A stretch of DNA of 64,000 nucleotides. It comes from Pseudarthrobacter sp. NBSH8 (GTDB lineage Bacteria > Actinomycetota > Actinomycetes > Actinomycetales > Micrococcaceae). The DNA is taken from contig NZ_CP043178.1 of the NCBI RefSeq assembly GCF_014217545.1, positions 2,914,001 to 2,978,000 on the forward strand, in the 5' to 3' direction. The notes under the pieces are model-generated. The model did not search any database. It saw only the letters and a list, made by a program, of their open reading frames with translations, and was not told where the DNA came from. The first letter of the stretch is position 1; the number at the start of each line of letters is the position of its first letter. This document shows, in pieces, positions 14,640 to 23,435 of this stretch. A program made the translations under genes and the position numbers.

Positions 14640-15572
14640 TCAGGCGCGGCGGCGCTGCAGGACGTCGTCGAGGTTGCTCAGGGCGCTCTGCGCCTTGGTG
14701 AGGGGCTTCGCGGCAGGCGCGGCGGGCGCGGCAGCGGGTACGCCCTGTTTCAGGGACGGCTTACCGACGGCTTTGGGTGCCTCAGGAAGATCAAGCGGCT
14801 GGGGAGCCGGGCGCTCTGCCTTGGCCGCTTCAACGTACACCGGTTTCGGCACGTCTACCGGTTCCCAGGTGGTGTCAGCCGGCTTCAGCGATAGGGCAGC
14901 GCTGGTATCTCCGGCGGCAACGGCTACAGCCAGTGCCGCTTCCCGGAGTTCCATCGCGGTCAGGGGCTTGGGCTCCGGCTTGGGCTGGTGGGCCTCGGCG
15001 TCAAAGAGCCGGCTTTCCGGCCGGGCGGCGGGACGGGCCACGGTATCCGTGGCGTCAGATCCTGAACGCCGCACGGGGGCACTCATCGCTGAGCGAAAAG
15101 CGGCGTTGACCTTCGCTTTGCGGTCCCGGACAGCCAGGGACCGGAGCACCGCCACAGCTGCGACGGTGGCGGCCAGGCCGGCCACCGGCAGCAGCGCGCT
15201 GCCGATTCCGAACGGCAGAAGAACACCCGAAACAAACGCGGTCAGCAGCGACAGGACCCCGACGAGGGCGATCGCTGTCCTGCCATAGCGGATCCGGAAC
15301 GCGCCGCCCGTCGTCGAACTGCCGGACGTTTCCGTTGCGGTCTCGGGGCTCTTCCTGATCTCCATGGCTTTCTCCTGCTGGGCGGTGATGTTCAGTACCG
15401 TCCCGGCTCTCGGTTCCGATGATTCAATGGCTGGTACTTCTGCCAGGAAGTCGCCAGCGGCCTGGGCCTGGTGCCGGCGGTTCCGCAGAACGTAGGGCGC
15501 AACCCACACGATCCAGAGCACAACGGCAACCACAAGGATCACTGAGCTGCTTAGGGGGAAGTCCACAATCAA
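14640..15572 (-). CDS. SepX/GlpR-like divisome membrane protein (putative)
   Basis: The 310-aa protein has an N-terminal transmembrane segment ending in 'VLWIVWVAPYVLRNRRH', two adjacent hydrophobic segments around residues 98-140 ('AIALVGVLSLLTAFVSGVLL' and the next), and a long Ala/Pro-rich cytoplasmic tail. The N-terminal W-x-x-x-x-P-x-x-x-R pattern and the position next to rimJ and galU match the actinobacterial SepX/GlpR family, which supports FtsZ-ring assembly. The gene for its usual partner Glp (a MoeA-like protein), normally in this cluster, is absent here. The assignment rests on context and topology; sequence conservation in this family is low. Confidence 0.6.
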   Translation of the reverse strand: MIVDFPLSSSVILVVAVVLWIVWVAPYVLRNRRHQAQAAGDFLAEVPAIESSEPRAGTVLNITAQQEKAMEIRKSPETATETSGSSTTGGAFRIRYGRTAIALVGVLSLLTAFVSGVLLPFGIGSALLPVAGLAATVAAVAVLRSLAVRDRKAKVNAAFRSAMSAPVRRSGSDATDTVARPAARPESRLFDAEAHQPKPEPKPLTAMELREAALAVAVAAGDTSAALSLKPADTTWEPVDVPKPVYVEAAKAERPAPQPLDLPEAPKAVGKPSLKQGVPAAAPAAPAAKPLTKAQSALSNLDDVLQRRRA

Positions 15573-15690
15573 AACCGTATGAGTATTACGGCAGCCGCCC
15601 CCGCATTAGCCACGGTGTGTCGCGGGCAACGTGGCAATTGATTGGATTTATGACTTTGGAAGTACGTCTGGCGGGTTCAGCTGCCGGGGG

Positions 15691-16308
15691 TCAGGACCGG
15701 GACGCGAGCCACCGCGCGAGCAGCCCCTCCGGGACCTCTTCAGCGGTCAGCGCGAAAGTCCGGTGGTCCGCCCACTCGCCGTTGATGTGAAGGAAGCGTG
15801 GACGATAGCCTTCGTCGCGGAATCCCAGTTTCTCAACCACGCGCAGGCTGGGGCCGTTCTCGGGCCGGATGTTGATCTCCATCCGGTGCAGGCCGAGGGC
15901 CTGGAAGCAATGGTCCGTGGCCATGGCCACGGCGGTAGGTGCGATGCCATGACCGGCGCGGGCCTGGTCAACCCAGTAACCCAGTGTGGCCATCATGGCG
16001 GAACCCCACACAATCGAGGACACGGTCAGCTGGCCAACAATGACCGGGGCGGCCAACCTGGGTGTGCGCTCGGCGATCAGGAAGGGCAAGGCCGTCCCTT
16101 GGGCGGCCTGGATTTTCAAGGACCGCACCATCTGCCGGTAGTCAGGCAGCGCACCGCCAGACGCCGGGTTGGATGCTTCCCAGGGCGCCAGCCACTCGCT
16201 GTTGCGCCCCCGGACCTGGGTCCATTCCCTCTTGTCCCGGTACCGGATGGGGCGCAGGATCAGGTCGCCGCATTCGAGTGTCACGGGCCAGATGGCTCCG
16301 GGGCGCAC
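15691..16308 (-). CDS. rimJ: GNAT N-acetyltransferase, RimJ type
   Basis: The 205-aa GNAT-fold protein contains 'LRPIRYRDKREWTQVR' near the start, the acetyl-CoA-binding region around 'GYWVDQARAGHGIAPTAV', and 'LGLHRMEINIRPENGPSLRVVEKLGFRDEG', typical of the RimJ/RimL group that acetylates protein N-termini. The start lies 5 bp after the galU stop, so the two are co-transcribed. The exact acceptor is unknown; RimJ is the family name, not proof of ribosomal protein S5 as substrate. Confidence 0.8.
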   Translation of the reverse strand: MRPGAIWPVTLECGDLILRPIRYRDKREWTQVRGRNSEWLAPWEASNPASGGALPDYRQMVRSLKIQAAQGTALPFLIAERTPRLAAPVIVGQLTVSSIVWGSAMMATLGYWVDQARAGHGIAPTAVAMATDHCFQALGLHRMEINIRPENGPSLRVVEKLGFRDEGYRPRFLHINGEWADHRTFALTAEEVPEGLLARWLASRS

Positions 16309-16313
16309 GGCAG

Positions 16314-17219
16314 CTATTTAGTGAGGCCGGCCGCGAAGCCCGGCAGCCACTCCCGAAGGCCGGGGCCGAGGTCGTCGCTGTCGATGGCGAGCTGGACGCA
16401 GGCCTTGAGGTAGCTGAGCTTGTCACCGGTGTCGTAACGGCGGCCTCGGAAGACCACGCCGTAAACTCCATAGCCCTCGCCTTCGCCGGCCGCCAGTTCC
16501 TGCAGGGCGTCCGTCAGCTGGATTTCCCCGCCCCGGCCCGGGCCGGTGCGCTCGAGCACGTCAAAAACTGCCGGGTGGAGGACGTAGCGGCCAATGACGG
16601 CCAGGTTGGAGGGCGCCTCCTCCACGCTGGGCTTTTCGACGAGCTTGTTGATCCTGACGTAGCCTTCACCGTCGATCCCCTGCACGTCGGCACAACCGTA
16701 GGCACTGATCTGGGAGGGCTCCACCTCGATGAGGGCCACCACGGATCCGCCGGTCTTGGACTGGACATCGATCATGGTGCTGAGAAGTTCGTCCCGGGCA
16801 TCGATCAGGTCATCGCCGAGGAGCACAGCAAAGGGTTCGTTGCCAACGTGCTGCTTTGCACGCAACACTGCGTGGCCCAGGCCGTTGGGGTCACCCTGCC
16901 GGACGTAGTGGATGTCACCGAGGTTGCTTGCTGCCTGGATGGACTCAAGTTTGGCGAGGTCGCCTTTGGCTTCCAAGGTGTCCTCCAGCGAAGGAACCCT
17001 GTCGAAGTGGTCCTCCAGGGCACGCTTGTTGCGTCCCGTGATCATCAGGATGTCGTTCAGGCCAACGCTGACAGCTTCTTCAACCACGTACTGGATGGCC
17101 GGCTTGTCCACCACCGGGAGCATTTCCTTGGGCATGGCTTTGGTGGCCGGCAGGAACCTGGTGCCGAGTCCGGCAGCGGGAATAACGGCCTTGCGTACTG
17201 TCTGCTGAGTGGTAGTCAC
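16314..17219 (-). CDS. galU: UTP--glucose-1-phosphate uridylyltransferase
   Basis: At 301 aa it has normal GalU length. The nucleotidyltransferase signature 'AAGLGTRFLPATKAMPKEMLPV' (in part: GLGTRFLPATKAMPKEM) is at the N-terminus, followed by 'KPAIQYVVEEAVSVG', 'GDDLID' (metal) and 'EKPSVEEAPSNLAVIGRYVL'. It makes UDP-glucose for cell-wall polymers, trehalose and glycogen. It is the first gene of the galU-rimJ unit and is divergent from the cyclo-ligase gene at 17328. Confidence 0.95.
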   Translation of the reverse strand: MTTTQQTVRKAVIPAAGLGTRFLPATKAMPKEMLPVVDKPAIQYVVEEAVSVGLNDILMITGRNKRALEDHFDRVPSLEDTLEAKGDLAKLESIQAASNLGDIHYVRQGDPNGLGHAVLRAKQHVGNEPFAVLLGDDLIDARDELLSTMIDVQSKTGGSVVALIEVEPSQISAYGCADVQGIDGEGYVRINKLVEKPSVEEAPSNLAVIGRYVLHPAVFDVLERTGPGRGGEIQLTDALQELAAGEGEGYGVYGVVFRGRRYDTGDKLSYLKACVQLAIDSDDLGPGLREWLPGFAAGLTK

Positions 17220-17327
17220 TGGACTAATCTAACGGAGGGGCTGATCATTCAGTAATTATTGGTGGCTCCCGGGCCAATGGACCGCAGCGACTGCAACGGC
17301 CACAGTAAACGCCAACGAAGGAGCGGC

Positions 17328-17948
17328 ATGTCCGAAGGCAGCAGCGCAGCCAAGGCGGACATCCGCGCACGCCATCGTGCGCGCCGTGCCGCGACGGATC
17401 CCACTCACCGCGACGCCGCCGGTGCCGCCCTGGCCGCCCACGGCGCCGCGTGGGCCGAACAGTTGACCGGCGGGACGCCGTCGACCTTTTGCGCATACCT
17501 GGGCGTAGAACCCGAACCGCCCACACTGCCCCTGATCATCGAACTCCATCGGCATGGCCACGCAGTCCTGCTCCCTGTCTGTGAGCCCGGACGCCGGCTG
17601 AGCTGGACGCAGTGGACCCCCGGCGTCGAGTTTGTCCGCAGCCGTTATGCGCCGGTGCTGGAACCGGCCGGACCTCGCCTTGGCCTCGGCGTCATGACGT
17701 CTGTTGCCGCACTCTTCATCCCCGCCACAGCCGTGGACAGGGACGGCAACCGCATAGGCCAGGGCGGCGGCTACTACGACGTCCTGCTGGGCTCCCTTGG
17801 CCGGGACGGACTTGAGATCCCGTTTGCGGCCGTCGTCTTCGATGCCGAACTGCTTCCGGCCGGAAGCATTCCCGCCGAAGACTTTGACCGGAGGGTGCCG
17901 GCTGCCCTGACGCCGTCAGGTTTGATCCGGCTACCGGACCCAGCCTGA
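17328..17948 (+). CDS. 5-formyltetrahydrofolate cyclo-ligase
   Basis: Converts 5-formyl-THF to 5,10-methenyl-THF with ATP, salvaging a storage folate. The start is set at ATG 17328, preceded by GAAGGAG at 17317-17323; this gives 206 aa (MSEGSSAAKADIRARHRARR), near the family norm. The basic N-terminal helix binds ATP phosphate, and the signature 'GQGGGYYDVLLG' is at ~residues 144-155. It fits with fhs at 53779 in one-carbon metabolism. Confidence 0.9.
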   Translation: MSEGSSAAKADIRARHRARRAATDPTHRDAAGAALAAHGAAWAEQLTGGTPSTFCAYLGVEPEPPTLPLIIELHRHGHAVLLPVCEPGRRLSWTQWTPGVEFVRSRYAPVLEPAGPRLGLGVMTSVAALFIPATAVDRDGNRIGQGGGYYDVLLGSLGRDGLEIPFAAVVFDAELLPAGSIPAEDFDRRVPAALTPSGLIRLPDPA

Positions 17949-18064
17949 CGGAGGGCTACTTTCCGGGGGTGATAGAATTGGCACTCAGGCCCTGCGACTG
18001 CTAATGGACGGTTTGCGTTCAGCGCGGCACAGGACCTCTCGTTTGCCCCCGAGGAGGATCACCA

Positions 18065-18334
18065 GTGCCCACTTATGCTTACGCCTGCAAGGATTGCGGC
18101 CACGCCTTCGACGTTTTCCAGTCGTTTACCGACAGCACCCTGACGTCATGCCCGGAGTGCCAGGGCGCCTTGCGCAAGAAGTTCAACAGCGTGGGCGTGG
18201 TCTTCAAGGGCTCCGGTTTCTACCGGACTGACTCCCGGGATGCCAAGGGAAGCACCGTTTCGGCTGCCCCTGCCCCTGCCCCTGCCCCTGCCGCGGCCGC
18301 GCCGGCACCTGCCACGGCCGCTGCCGCCAGCTGA
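18065..18334 (+). CDS. FmdB-family zinc-ribbon protein
   Basis: 89 aa starting at GTG 18065, preceded by GAGGA. The sequence opens MPTYAYACKDCGHAFDVFQ and has a second CxxC (CPEC), a four-cysteine zinc ribbon of the FmdB regulatory-protein family. The tail is a run of Ala-Pro repeats from a TGCCCC hexamer array (four copies at 18265-18288). Function in actinobacteria is unknown; it is often found next to the cyclo-ligase gene. Confidence 0.85.
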   Translation: MPTYAYACKDCGHAFDVFQSFTDSTLTSCPECQGALRKKFNSVGVVFKGSGFYRTDSRDAKGSTVSAAPAPAPAPAAAAPAPATAAAAS

Positions 18335-18433
18335 CCTCCGGTCTAACAAGACGTACGACGCCGGCGGCTCGGTTGTCCACATAGGCACCTTCGCTTCTGT
18401 CGGACTCCGTTGCCGGTACGTAGCGTGGTTCGC

Positions 18434-19180
18434 ATGCCCGCTACTCTCTTTCGTCCCAGCCGCGGATCCGCCCCGTCGGGACGCCAGGTCCGCCGTCCGC
18501 TCCCGTCAGCACGCCCCCGCGGCGTGCGTGGCCACAGGCTATTGTCCTGGCTGGGCCGGAACCGGCGCCTTGCGATAGCGCTCCTGCTTTGCCTTGCTGC
18601 GGGGATCACGGTCCATCAGCTCACTCCCCCGCCCACCGATACTGTTCCGGTGTTGGCTGCGGCGCGGGATCTCCCCGCAGGCACGGCCTTGTCGGCCACG
18701 GACATGACGGCAACGAAGATCCCGCCGGGGATGCTGACCGCCGGGGCCATATCCCACACCGGTGAAGCCGCGGGAAAACAACTGGCAGCCCCTTTGCGGA
18801 AGGGCCAGCTTGTGACCGACTCCCTGCTGCTGGGACCCGGCCTGCTGACCGGAACGCCTCCAGGCTCCGCAGCCGTGCCGTTGAGGATGGCCGATCCTTC
18901 CTCCATCCAGCTGGTATCGCCCGGGCAACTGGTCAATGTGGTACTAACCCGGGCGAACGGCTACGATCAGCAGTCCCCCTCAGAAGTGCTGGCAACGTCC
19001 GTTCCCGTCCTGTGGACGTCAGGACAGGGCGGCAAGACGGGTCAGTGGTTGGGCACCGGCGAAACCGACGGGCTGATTGTCGTGGCGGCAGCCCCGGAGC
19101 AGGCTGCGCGGCTGGCCGGGGCCTCCACCCAGGGCAAACTGTTTTTCGTTCTGGTGGGACCCGAAGGCGGGGCGGGGTGA
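18434..19180 (+). CDS. SAF-domain membrane-anchored protein (CpaB/RcpC-like)
   Basis: From ATG 18434 (248 aa) a basic N-terminus leads to one transmembrane helix ('LAIALLLCLAAGITV', ~residues 45-60) and an extracytoplasmic SAF domain beginning 'VPVLAAARDLPAGTALSATDM'. This is the layout of Flp/Tad pilus assembly proteins CpaB/RcpC, although no other Tad genes are nearby. An in-frame start at 18410 would add 8 residues. Orphan SAF proteins of this type are common in Micrococcaceae; the role is unknown. Confidence 0.75.
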   Translation: MPATLFRPSRGSAPSGRQVRRPLPSARPRGVRGHRLLSWLGRNRRLAIALLLCLAAGITVHQLTPPPTDTVPVLAAARDLPAGTALSATDMTATKIPPGMLTAGAISHTGEAAGKQLAAPLRKGQLVTDSLLLGPGLLTGTPPGSAAVPLRMADPSSIQLVSPGQLVNVVLTRANGYDQQSPSEVLATSVPVLWTSGQGGKTGQWLGTGETDGLIVVAAAPEQAARLAGASTQGKLFFVLVGPEGGAG

Positions 19181-19199
19181 AGCCGTTGCAGCTTGCAGG

Positions 19200-22100
19200 T
19201 CAGCCCCAGTGCGGCGGCTTGTTTTCCTTCAGCCAAGCATCGTGATCGTTGTCGGGGCCATCGCCCCAGCGCTTCGGGTCATCCTCCGCAGCCTTGTTGG
19301 GCAAGATGCCTGCTGCCCCTGGCACCTGGCGTTCCGGCGCAGCGGCCGTCCCGTTTCCTGCCTCATCTGGCTGGCCGTTACCGCGTGTCTCCGCCTGATC
19401 GGTATTCCGTGGCGTCACAACAACCGCCTCCTCACTGGCCAGGCGTCCGGCCTGGTCTTCGTTCCTGTCGTTTTCAATACTTCCCAGCGCGAGCGCGTCC
19501 ATGTCCTCGTCAAAGAATCCGCCCGAGGCTGTGCCTCGTCCGGGCGGCAGAACATTCTCAAGGCCCAGGTAACCCGCGATCCGGTCCGCGCAGGCGGACG
19601 GGTCCGTAAAGACTTCGATGGTCCATAGCGGCATGTACCGCCAGCCCATCCGTTCCAGCAGCTGAGGGCGGAGCCGGCTCCGCTCGCGGACACTCATGGT
19701 GCGGTACTGCTCCGTGCCATCCGATTCGATGGCCACCGGTCGCGGAATCTCGGCGTCGTCCTGGCCCATGGTGCTGAGCGGGTCTGCTGCGGCCACCACG
19801 TCAATCACGCCGTCGTACTGGTGCCAGACTCGGGCGCCGCGGGCACGCAGCCGGTCGCCAAGATCGGCCACGAGGGGATCGGCCCCAAGCGCCTGCTCGC
19901 TGGCAGCCGCACGCGAGGCCGGGGTACCGAGATCGGTCTTTCCGGCAATTTCACGATTGAGGAGCTCGTAGAAGTCCACCGCCCCGTAGGACAGCCGCGT
20001 GTGGTCCAGGTCTTCGGGCTGGAAACACGTCAGTACGTGGAGCGATCGGCGGGCACGCGTCATGGCCAAAGCGAACTTTTCCCGCCCGCCCTCAGCCGAC
20101 AGGGGTCCGAAGTTGTGCAGCGCCCGGCCATGCGGAGTGCGGCCGAAACCGGGTGAGAAGATCACGTGGTCACGGACCAGGCCCTGCGCACGCTCAAGGT
20201 CAACCACCCGGAAGGACTCGGATCCTGCGCTGAAGAAGCTGGCCAGCCCCGGGTGGTTCGGGAGCTGAAGACGGATTGACTCACCGATCCGGGCAGCGTG
20301 GCGCAGGCTGGCGGTGACCACTGCCAGCGACGTGCGCGGCCGCGTCCGGGCGTGCTCAAAGACCAGCTGGACCACGCGGTTAACCTCGGCCACCACGGAT
20401 TCCACGCCTTCGTGGTCGGCGCTGGGCAGCCCCGTGCCGTCGGGCAGATACTCGACCAGGAGCGCCCTGTCCAGTCCCGTGGCCGATTGCCCCTCCGGGA
20501 GCCTGCGGAGGGCCCCGTCGTAGGAGTTCTTGCTCAGCTGCAGGACCAGGTCCTCGTCAACCGCGCGGTAGACAAAATTCAACCGCCAGACAGGCAGGAC
20601 CGCAGACAGCGCCGAATACGCGCTTTCGACGCGATGATGGGCCGCTTCACCGGGGGCCAGCCGCTCAACACCAACAGTGAAAGTCCGGGGGCTGGCAATC
20701 TTGGCATCACCGAAGGCAATGACCTGCCCGGCTCGGGCGATGGCAGGCAGGACGGCCTGCAGCGACGTCGCTTCGGCGTCCAGGATGACCACGGCGTCGA
20801 AGTGCTGTTCGGCCGGCAAGAGCCCGGTCATGAGGTACGGGCTGACCGACCAGACCGGCACCAGCATGGGAACCAGCTCGGCGGCCTGGGCGGTCAGCGC
20901 CGCGAGGGTAACCCTACCGTCCTTGAGCAGGCTCTTGAGCAGCTGCGCCTGACGCGGGTGTTCCGCAAGCGCGGTCCCCCACCGTTCGGACAGGTCCCAG
21001 CGCAGGCGCGCCGCGCCGCTGGCAATATGGGCGTTGTCCGCGAGCCGGTATTCGGCCTCAAGCTGCCGGAGCGCGTCCCCGTCAGACATGGCGAGGTAAT
21101 CGTCGCCGCTGATCATCGCTTCCAGCGCGGACTGCCACCAGGCCAGTTCAAGCTCTGCTGCGACGGACCCTGCGGGAACCTCCCGGTCCGCAAGATCGGC
21201 CAGGAGCTCCCCCAGGCCGTGCTCGCGCATGTTTTCCACGAGCAGCGTGCGCTCGGGAAGCGTTTTGAGCGTGTGGGTGTCGGCCACGAGCCGCTCCAGC
21301 CGCTCCATGAGTTCCTCATAGCGGGCCGTTGCCAGCGAGCCACCGGCCTGGGTGTGCCGGAGGGCCTCGCCCAGCTGGGTCAGCTCCCGGTCCAGCGACC
21401 GGTACATCACATTCATTTCGGCAAGGCCCGCGGGGACGGCCGGGTGGCGCTGCGAGGTGGCGTACCCTGACCAGAGGGCACGCTGGTCCTGCACCAGCAC
21501 CAGCGAGCTGTGGAGATCGCTGATGTGGACGCCCGGGCGGACGTACTCTTTCGCGACCCGGCGCAGGCGGGAACGCTGCATGGAGGCCATATCGACGTTC
21601 CGCTCCCGGCGCCAGGCGGAGGACGCCGTGGCGGAAATGAGATCGTTGACCGGCCTGTCGAAGATGTCCGGTGTGAACTTATCTAGGCTTTCGCGGACAG
21701 CCATGAGGAGTTCGAGCTGCTCCCCCCACTCCGAGAAGGACAAGCCAAGCCGGATTTCGGCATGTTCGGCCACGCTGTTCATCCGGTCACGCAGAATAGG
21801 CAGGTTCTTCGCCACTGACCGGGCGAGCTCCTGGGCTTCCTCGGTCTCCTTGCGGGTGAGCAGCCGGGCGCCGTGCCACGGGCTTGTGGTGGACGCGCGG
21901 CTGAAGCTGCCAAGCTCGGCGGCGCGGCGGAGCCGGCCGGCGAGCTCATTGCGGTCGCGGATGCTGTCCAGCACACTGCGCTTGAGACGGACCGTGGTGG
22001 CGGGAGCCGGATGGATGGACGTCAGCTCGGCCAGTGACTGCATGGCCTGATACGGCGAGCAGCCCCAGCGCTGGCGCACGTTATGGAGGGACGCCACGTG

Positions 22101-23306
22101 GTCCATCAGTGCGTGCCGGTGCTCGGTTAGGGTCCGGTGGAGGTTCCCCAGCTGCGGCTCAAGTGATTTTTCGTTCCGCACGATGGCCCGCACCAGCTGG
22201 GCCTTGAGCTGCTGGGGGGTGGCTGTGCCGGAGAGCTGGAACAGGATGGATTCAAGTCCAAGCGATTCCAGTTGTGCCGATACTTCGTTCAGGCTGGCCC
22301 GGCGGTCACCCACCACCAGGACAGACTTGCCCGCATCCACCAGGGCACCGATGGTGTTGATGGCCGTCTGGGTCTGTCCTGTGCCCGGCGGGCTGCTGAC
22401 CACCAGGGAGTCGCCTGCACGGGCGGCATCTATAACGTATTGCTGGGCCGGATCGGCGTCGAGGAGGAGCAGTTCGTCGTCCGGGTGGCGCGCGTCCACA
22501 CTCGGGAAGCGGGAGGGGTCCGGCGCAGGTACGTCAATGACCTCACCGCCGGCTGCCTTGGCCAGGGCGGCGACCAGCGGGTTGCCCTCATGGATCCAGG
22601 GATCGTCCAGGTTGCCGGAGAGGTCCGCGAAAGTGGACACCAGCAGATTGTGCTGGGCTTCGGCGCCGTGGATGGGCCGGATGAGCGTTGCGAGCCTGTC
22701 CAGGACAGGCTGGGGATCGAAGCGCGCGGTGCTGTAAGCGAGGCGGGTCACGGCGTTAACGTCAAAAACGATGCCATGGACGGTTTTCAGGTGCCGGACC
22801 AGGGCCGGGTTGATGTTGGCCTGCTCGGTGAGCTGCAGTTCGTAGTCGTCCTCACCCGGCCGGACCGTAAGCGAAATTGCCGTTAGCATCACCGGCGCGG
22901 AAATGCGCTGGGGTTTGCCGCCAACGGCGGAGGTCCACACAACGGTGCCTGCGGATAGGTAACCGGCATCAATGCCCCGGTCATTTCCGAGTTCGAAGAT
23001 TTTGGAGCGGATGTTCCGCGATGCCCGGGCCGCGACGACGTACTGTTGGTGGTCGCGGATGAGTGTGGACAACCGTGTGCGGCGGCCGGCCATAAGCTGG
23101 GCCAGACCGGAAGGGTGCGCATGGGTCAGGTCAATGGAACCTTCGGGGGTCTTGGTGAAACGCAGCATGGTGTCTGCCCCGGTGACGGGTTTAAGCCCGG
23201 ACAGCCATTTTCCAAGCTCCTCAGAACCCTCCGGGTGGCCTTGACCAACTGACACTACTGCCTTCTTTTCTGCGTTTGCACGTGACGCCCTGGACCATAC
23301 CGGCAT
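19200..23306 (-). CDS. Large DNA2/NAM7-like helicase-fold protein with C-terminal Vsr-like nuclease domain; altered Walker motifs
   Basis: 1368 aa. The N-terminal ~280 residues are of unknown fold. The SF1 helicase core begins with a Q-motif-like segment (~283) and the P-loop 'SSPPGTGQTQT' (304-314), in which the Walker A Lys is Gln311. The Walker B position reads 'VVILDAEAT' (~840) instead of DEA. Motifs V-VI are well kept ('VIFSPGFGR', 'NFGPLSAEGG', 'AMTRARR'). The C-terminus (~1160-1240) has 'IDVV', 'AIESDG' and 'ERMGWRYMPLWT', matching the restriction-endonuclease-like domain often fused to such helicases (MTES_1575 type). Its single-gene setting and long length suggest DNA repair or defence. 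It may be a lineage-specific ATPase variant or a non-catalytic fold. Confidence 0.7.
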   Translation of the reverse strand: MPVWSRASRANAEKKAVVSVGQGHPEGSEELGKWLSGLKPVTGADTMLRFTKTPEGSIDLTHAHPSGLAQLMAGRRTRLSTLIRDHQQYVVAARASRNIRSKIFELGNDRGIDAGYLSAGTVVWTSAVGGKPQRISAPVMLTAISLTVRPGEDDYELQLTEQANINPALVRHLKTVHGIVFDVNAVTRLAYSTARFDPQPVLDRLATLIRPIHGAEAQHNLLVSTFADLSGNLDDPWIHEGNPLVAALAKAAGGEVIDVPAPDPSRFPSVDARHPDDELLLLDADPAQQYVIDAARAGDSLVVSSPPGTGQTQTAINTIGALVDAGKSVLVVGDRRASLNEVSAQLESLGLESILFQLSGTATPQQLKAQLVRAIVRNEKSLEPQLGNLHRTLTEHRHALMDHVASLHNVRQRWGCSPYQAMQSLAELTSIHPAPATTVRLKRSVLDSIRDRNELAGRLRRAAELGSFSRASTTSPWHGARLLTRKETEEAQELARSVAKNLPILRDRMNSVAEHAEIRLGLSFSEWGEQLELLMAVRESLDKFTPDIFDRPVNDLISATASSAWRRERNVDMASMQRSRLRRVAKEYVRPGVHISDLHSSLVLVQDQRALWSGYATSQRHPAVPAGLAEMNVMYRSLDRELTQLGEALRHTQAGGSLATARYEELMERLERLVADTHTLKTLPERTLLVENMREHGLGELLADLADREVPAGSVAAELELAWWQSALEAMISGDDYLAMSDGDALRQLEAEYRLADNAHIASGAARLRWDLSERWGTALAEHPRQAQLLKSLLKDGRVTLAALTAQAAELVPMLVPVWSVSPYLMTGLLPAEQHFDAVVILDAEATSLQAVLPAIARAGQVIAFGDAKIASPRTFTVGVERLAPGEAAHHRVESAYSALSAVLPVWRLNFVYRAVDEDLVLQLSKNSYDGALRRLPEGQSATGLDRALLVEYLPDGTGLPSADHEGVESVVAEVNRVVQLVFEHARTRPRTSLAVVTASLRHAARIGESIRLQLPNHPGLASFFSAGSESFRVVDLERAQGLVRDHVIFSPGFGRTPHGRALHNFGPLSAEGGREKFALAMTRARRSLHVLTCFQPEDLDHTRLSYGAVDFYELLNREIAGKTDLGTPASRAAASEQALGADPLVADLGDRLRARGARVWHQYDGVIDVVAAADPLSTMGQDDAEIPRPVAIESDGTEQYRTMSVRERSRLRPQLLERMGWRYMPLWTIEVFTDPSACADRIAGYLGLENVLPPGRGTASGGFFDEDMDALALGSIENDRNEDQAGRLASEEAVVVTPRNTDQAETRGNGQPDEAGNGTAAAPERQVPGAAGILPNKAAEDDPKRWGDGPDNDHDAWLKENKPPHWG

Positions 23307-23396
23307 ACTTTCGAGCGTAGCCGCAAAGAAGCCGGGATGAGAGACCGCAACACTGAATCAGGCCAAATTGCGGTGGATTCCAACGGATGATAATAA

Positions 23397-23426
23397 TGGC
23401 CGGCCTCCGCTGACGGAGACCGGCCA
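23397..23426 (-). terminator. Terminator downstream of guaA
   Basis: TGGCCGG-C-CTCCG pairs with CGGAG-A-CCGGCCA around a 4-nt loop, with a C/A mismatch, just after the guaA stop. On the minus strand it is followed by AT-rich ATTATTATC. Confidence 0.75.
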
Positions 23427-23435
23427 CTCACACTG

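Noticed and set aside
18265..18288. The TGCCCC hexamer array in fmdB as a phase-variation switch
   Set aside because: A six-base unit keeps the reading frame whatever its copy number; it would only lengthen or shorten the Ala-Pro tail.
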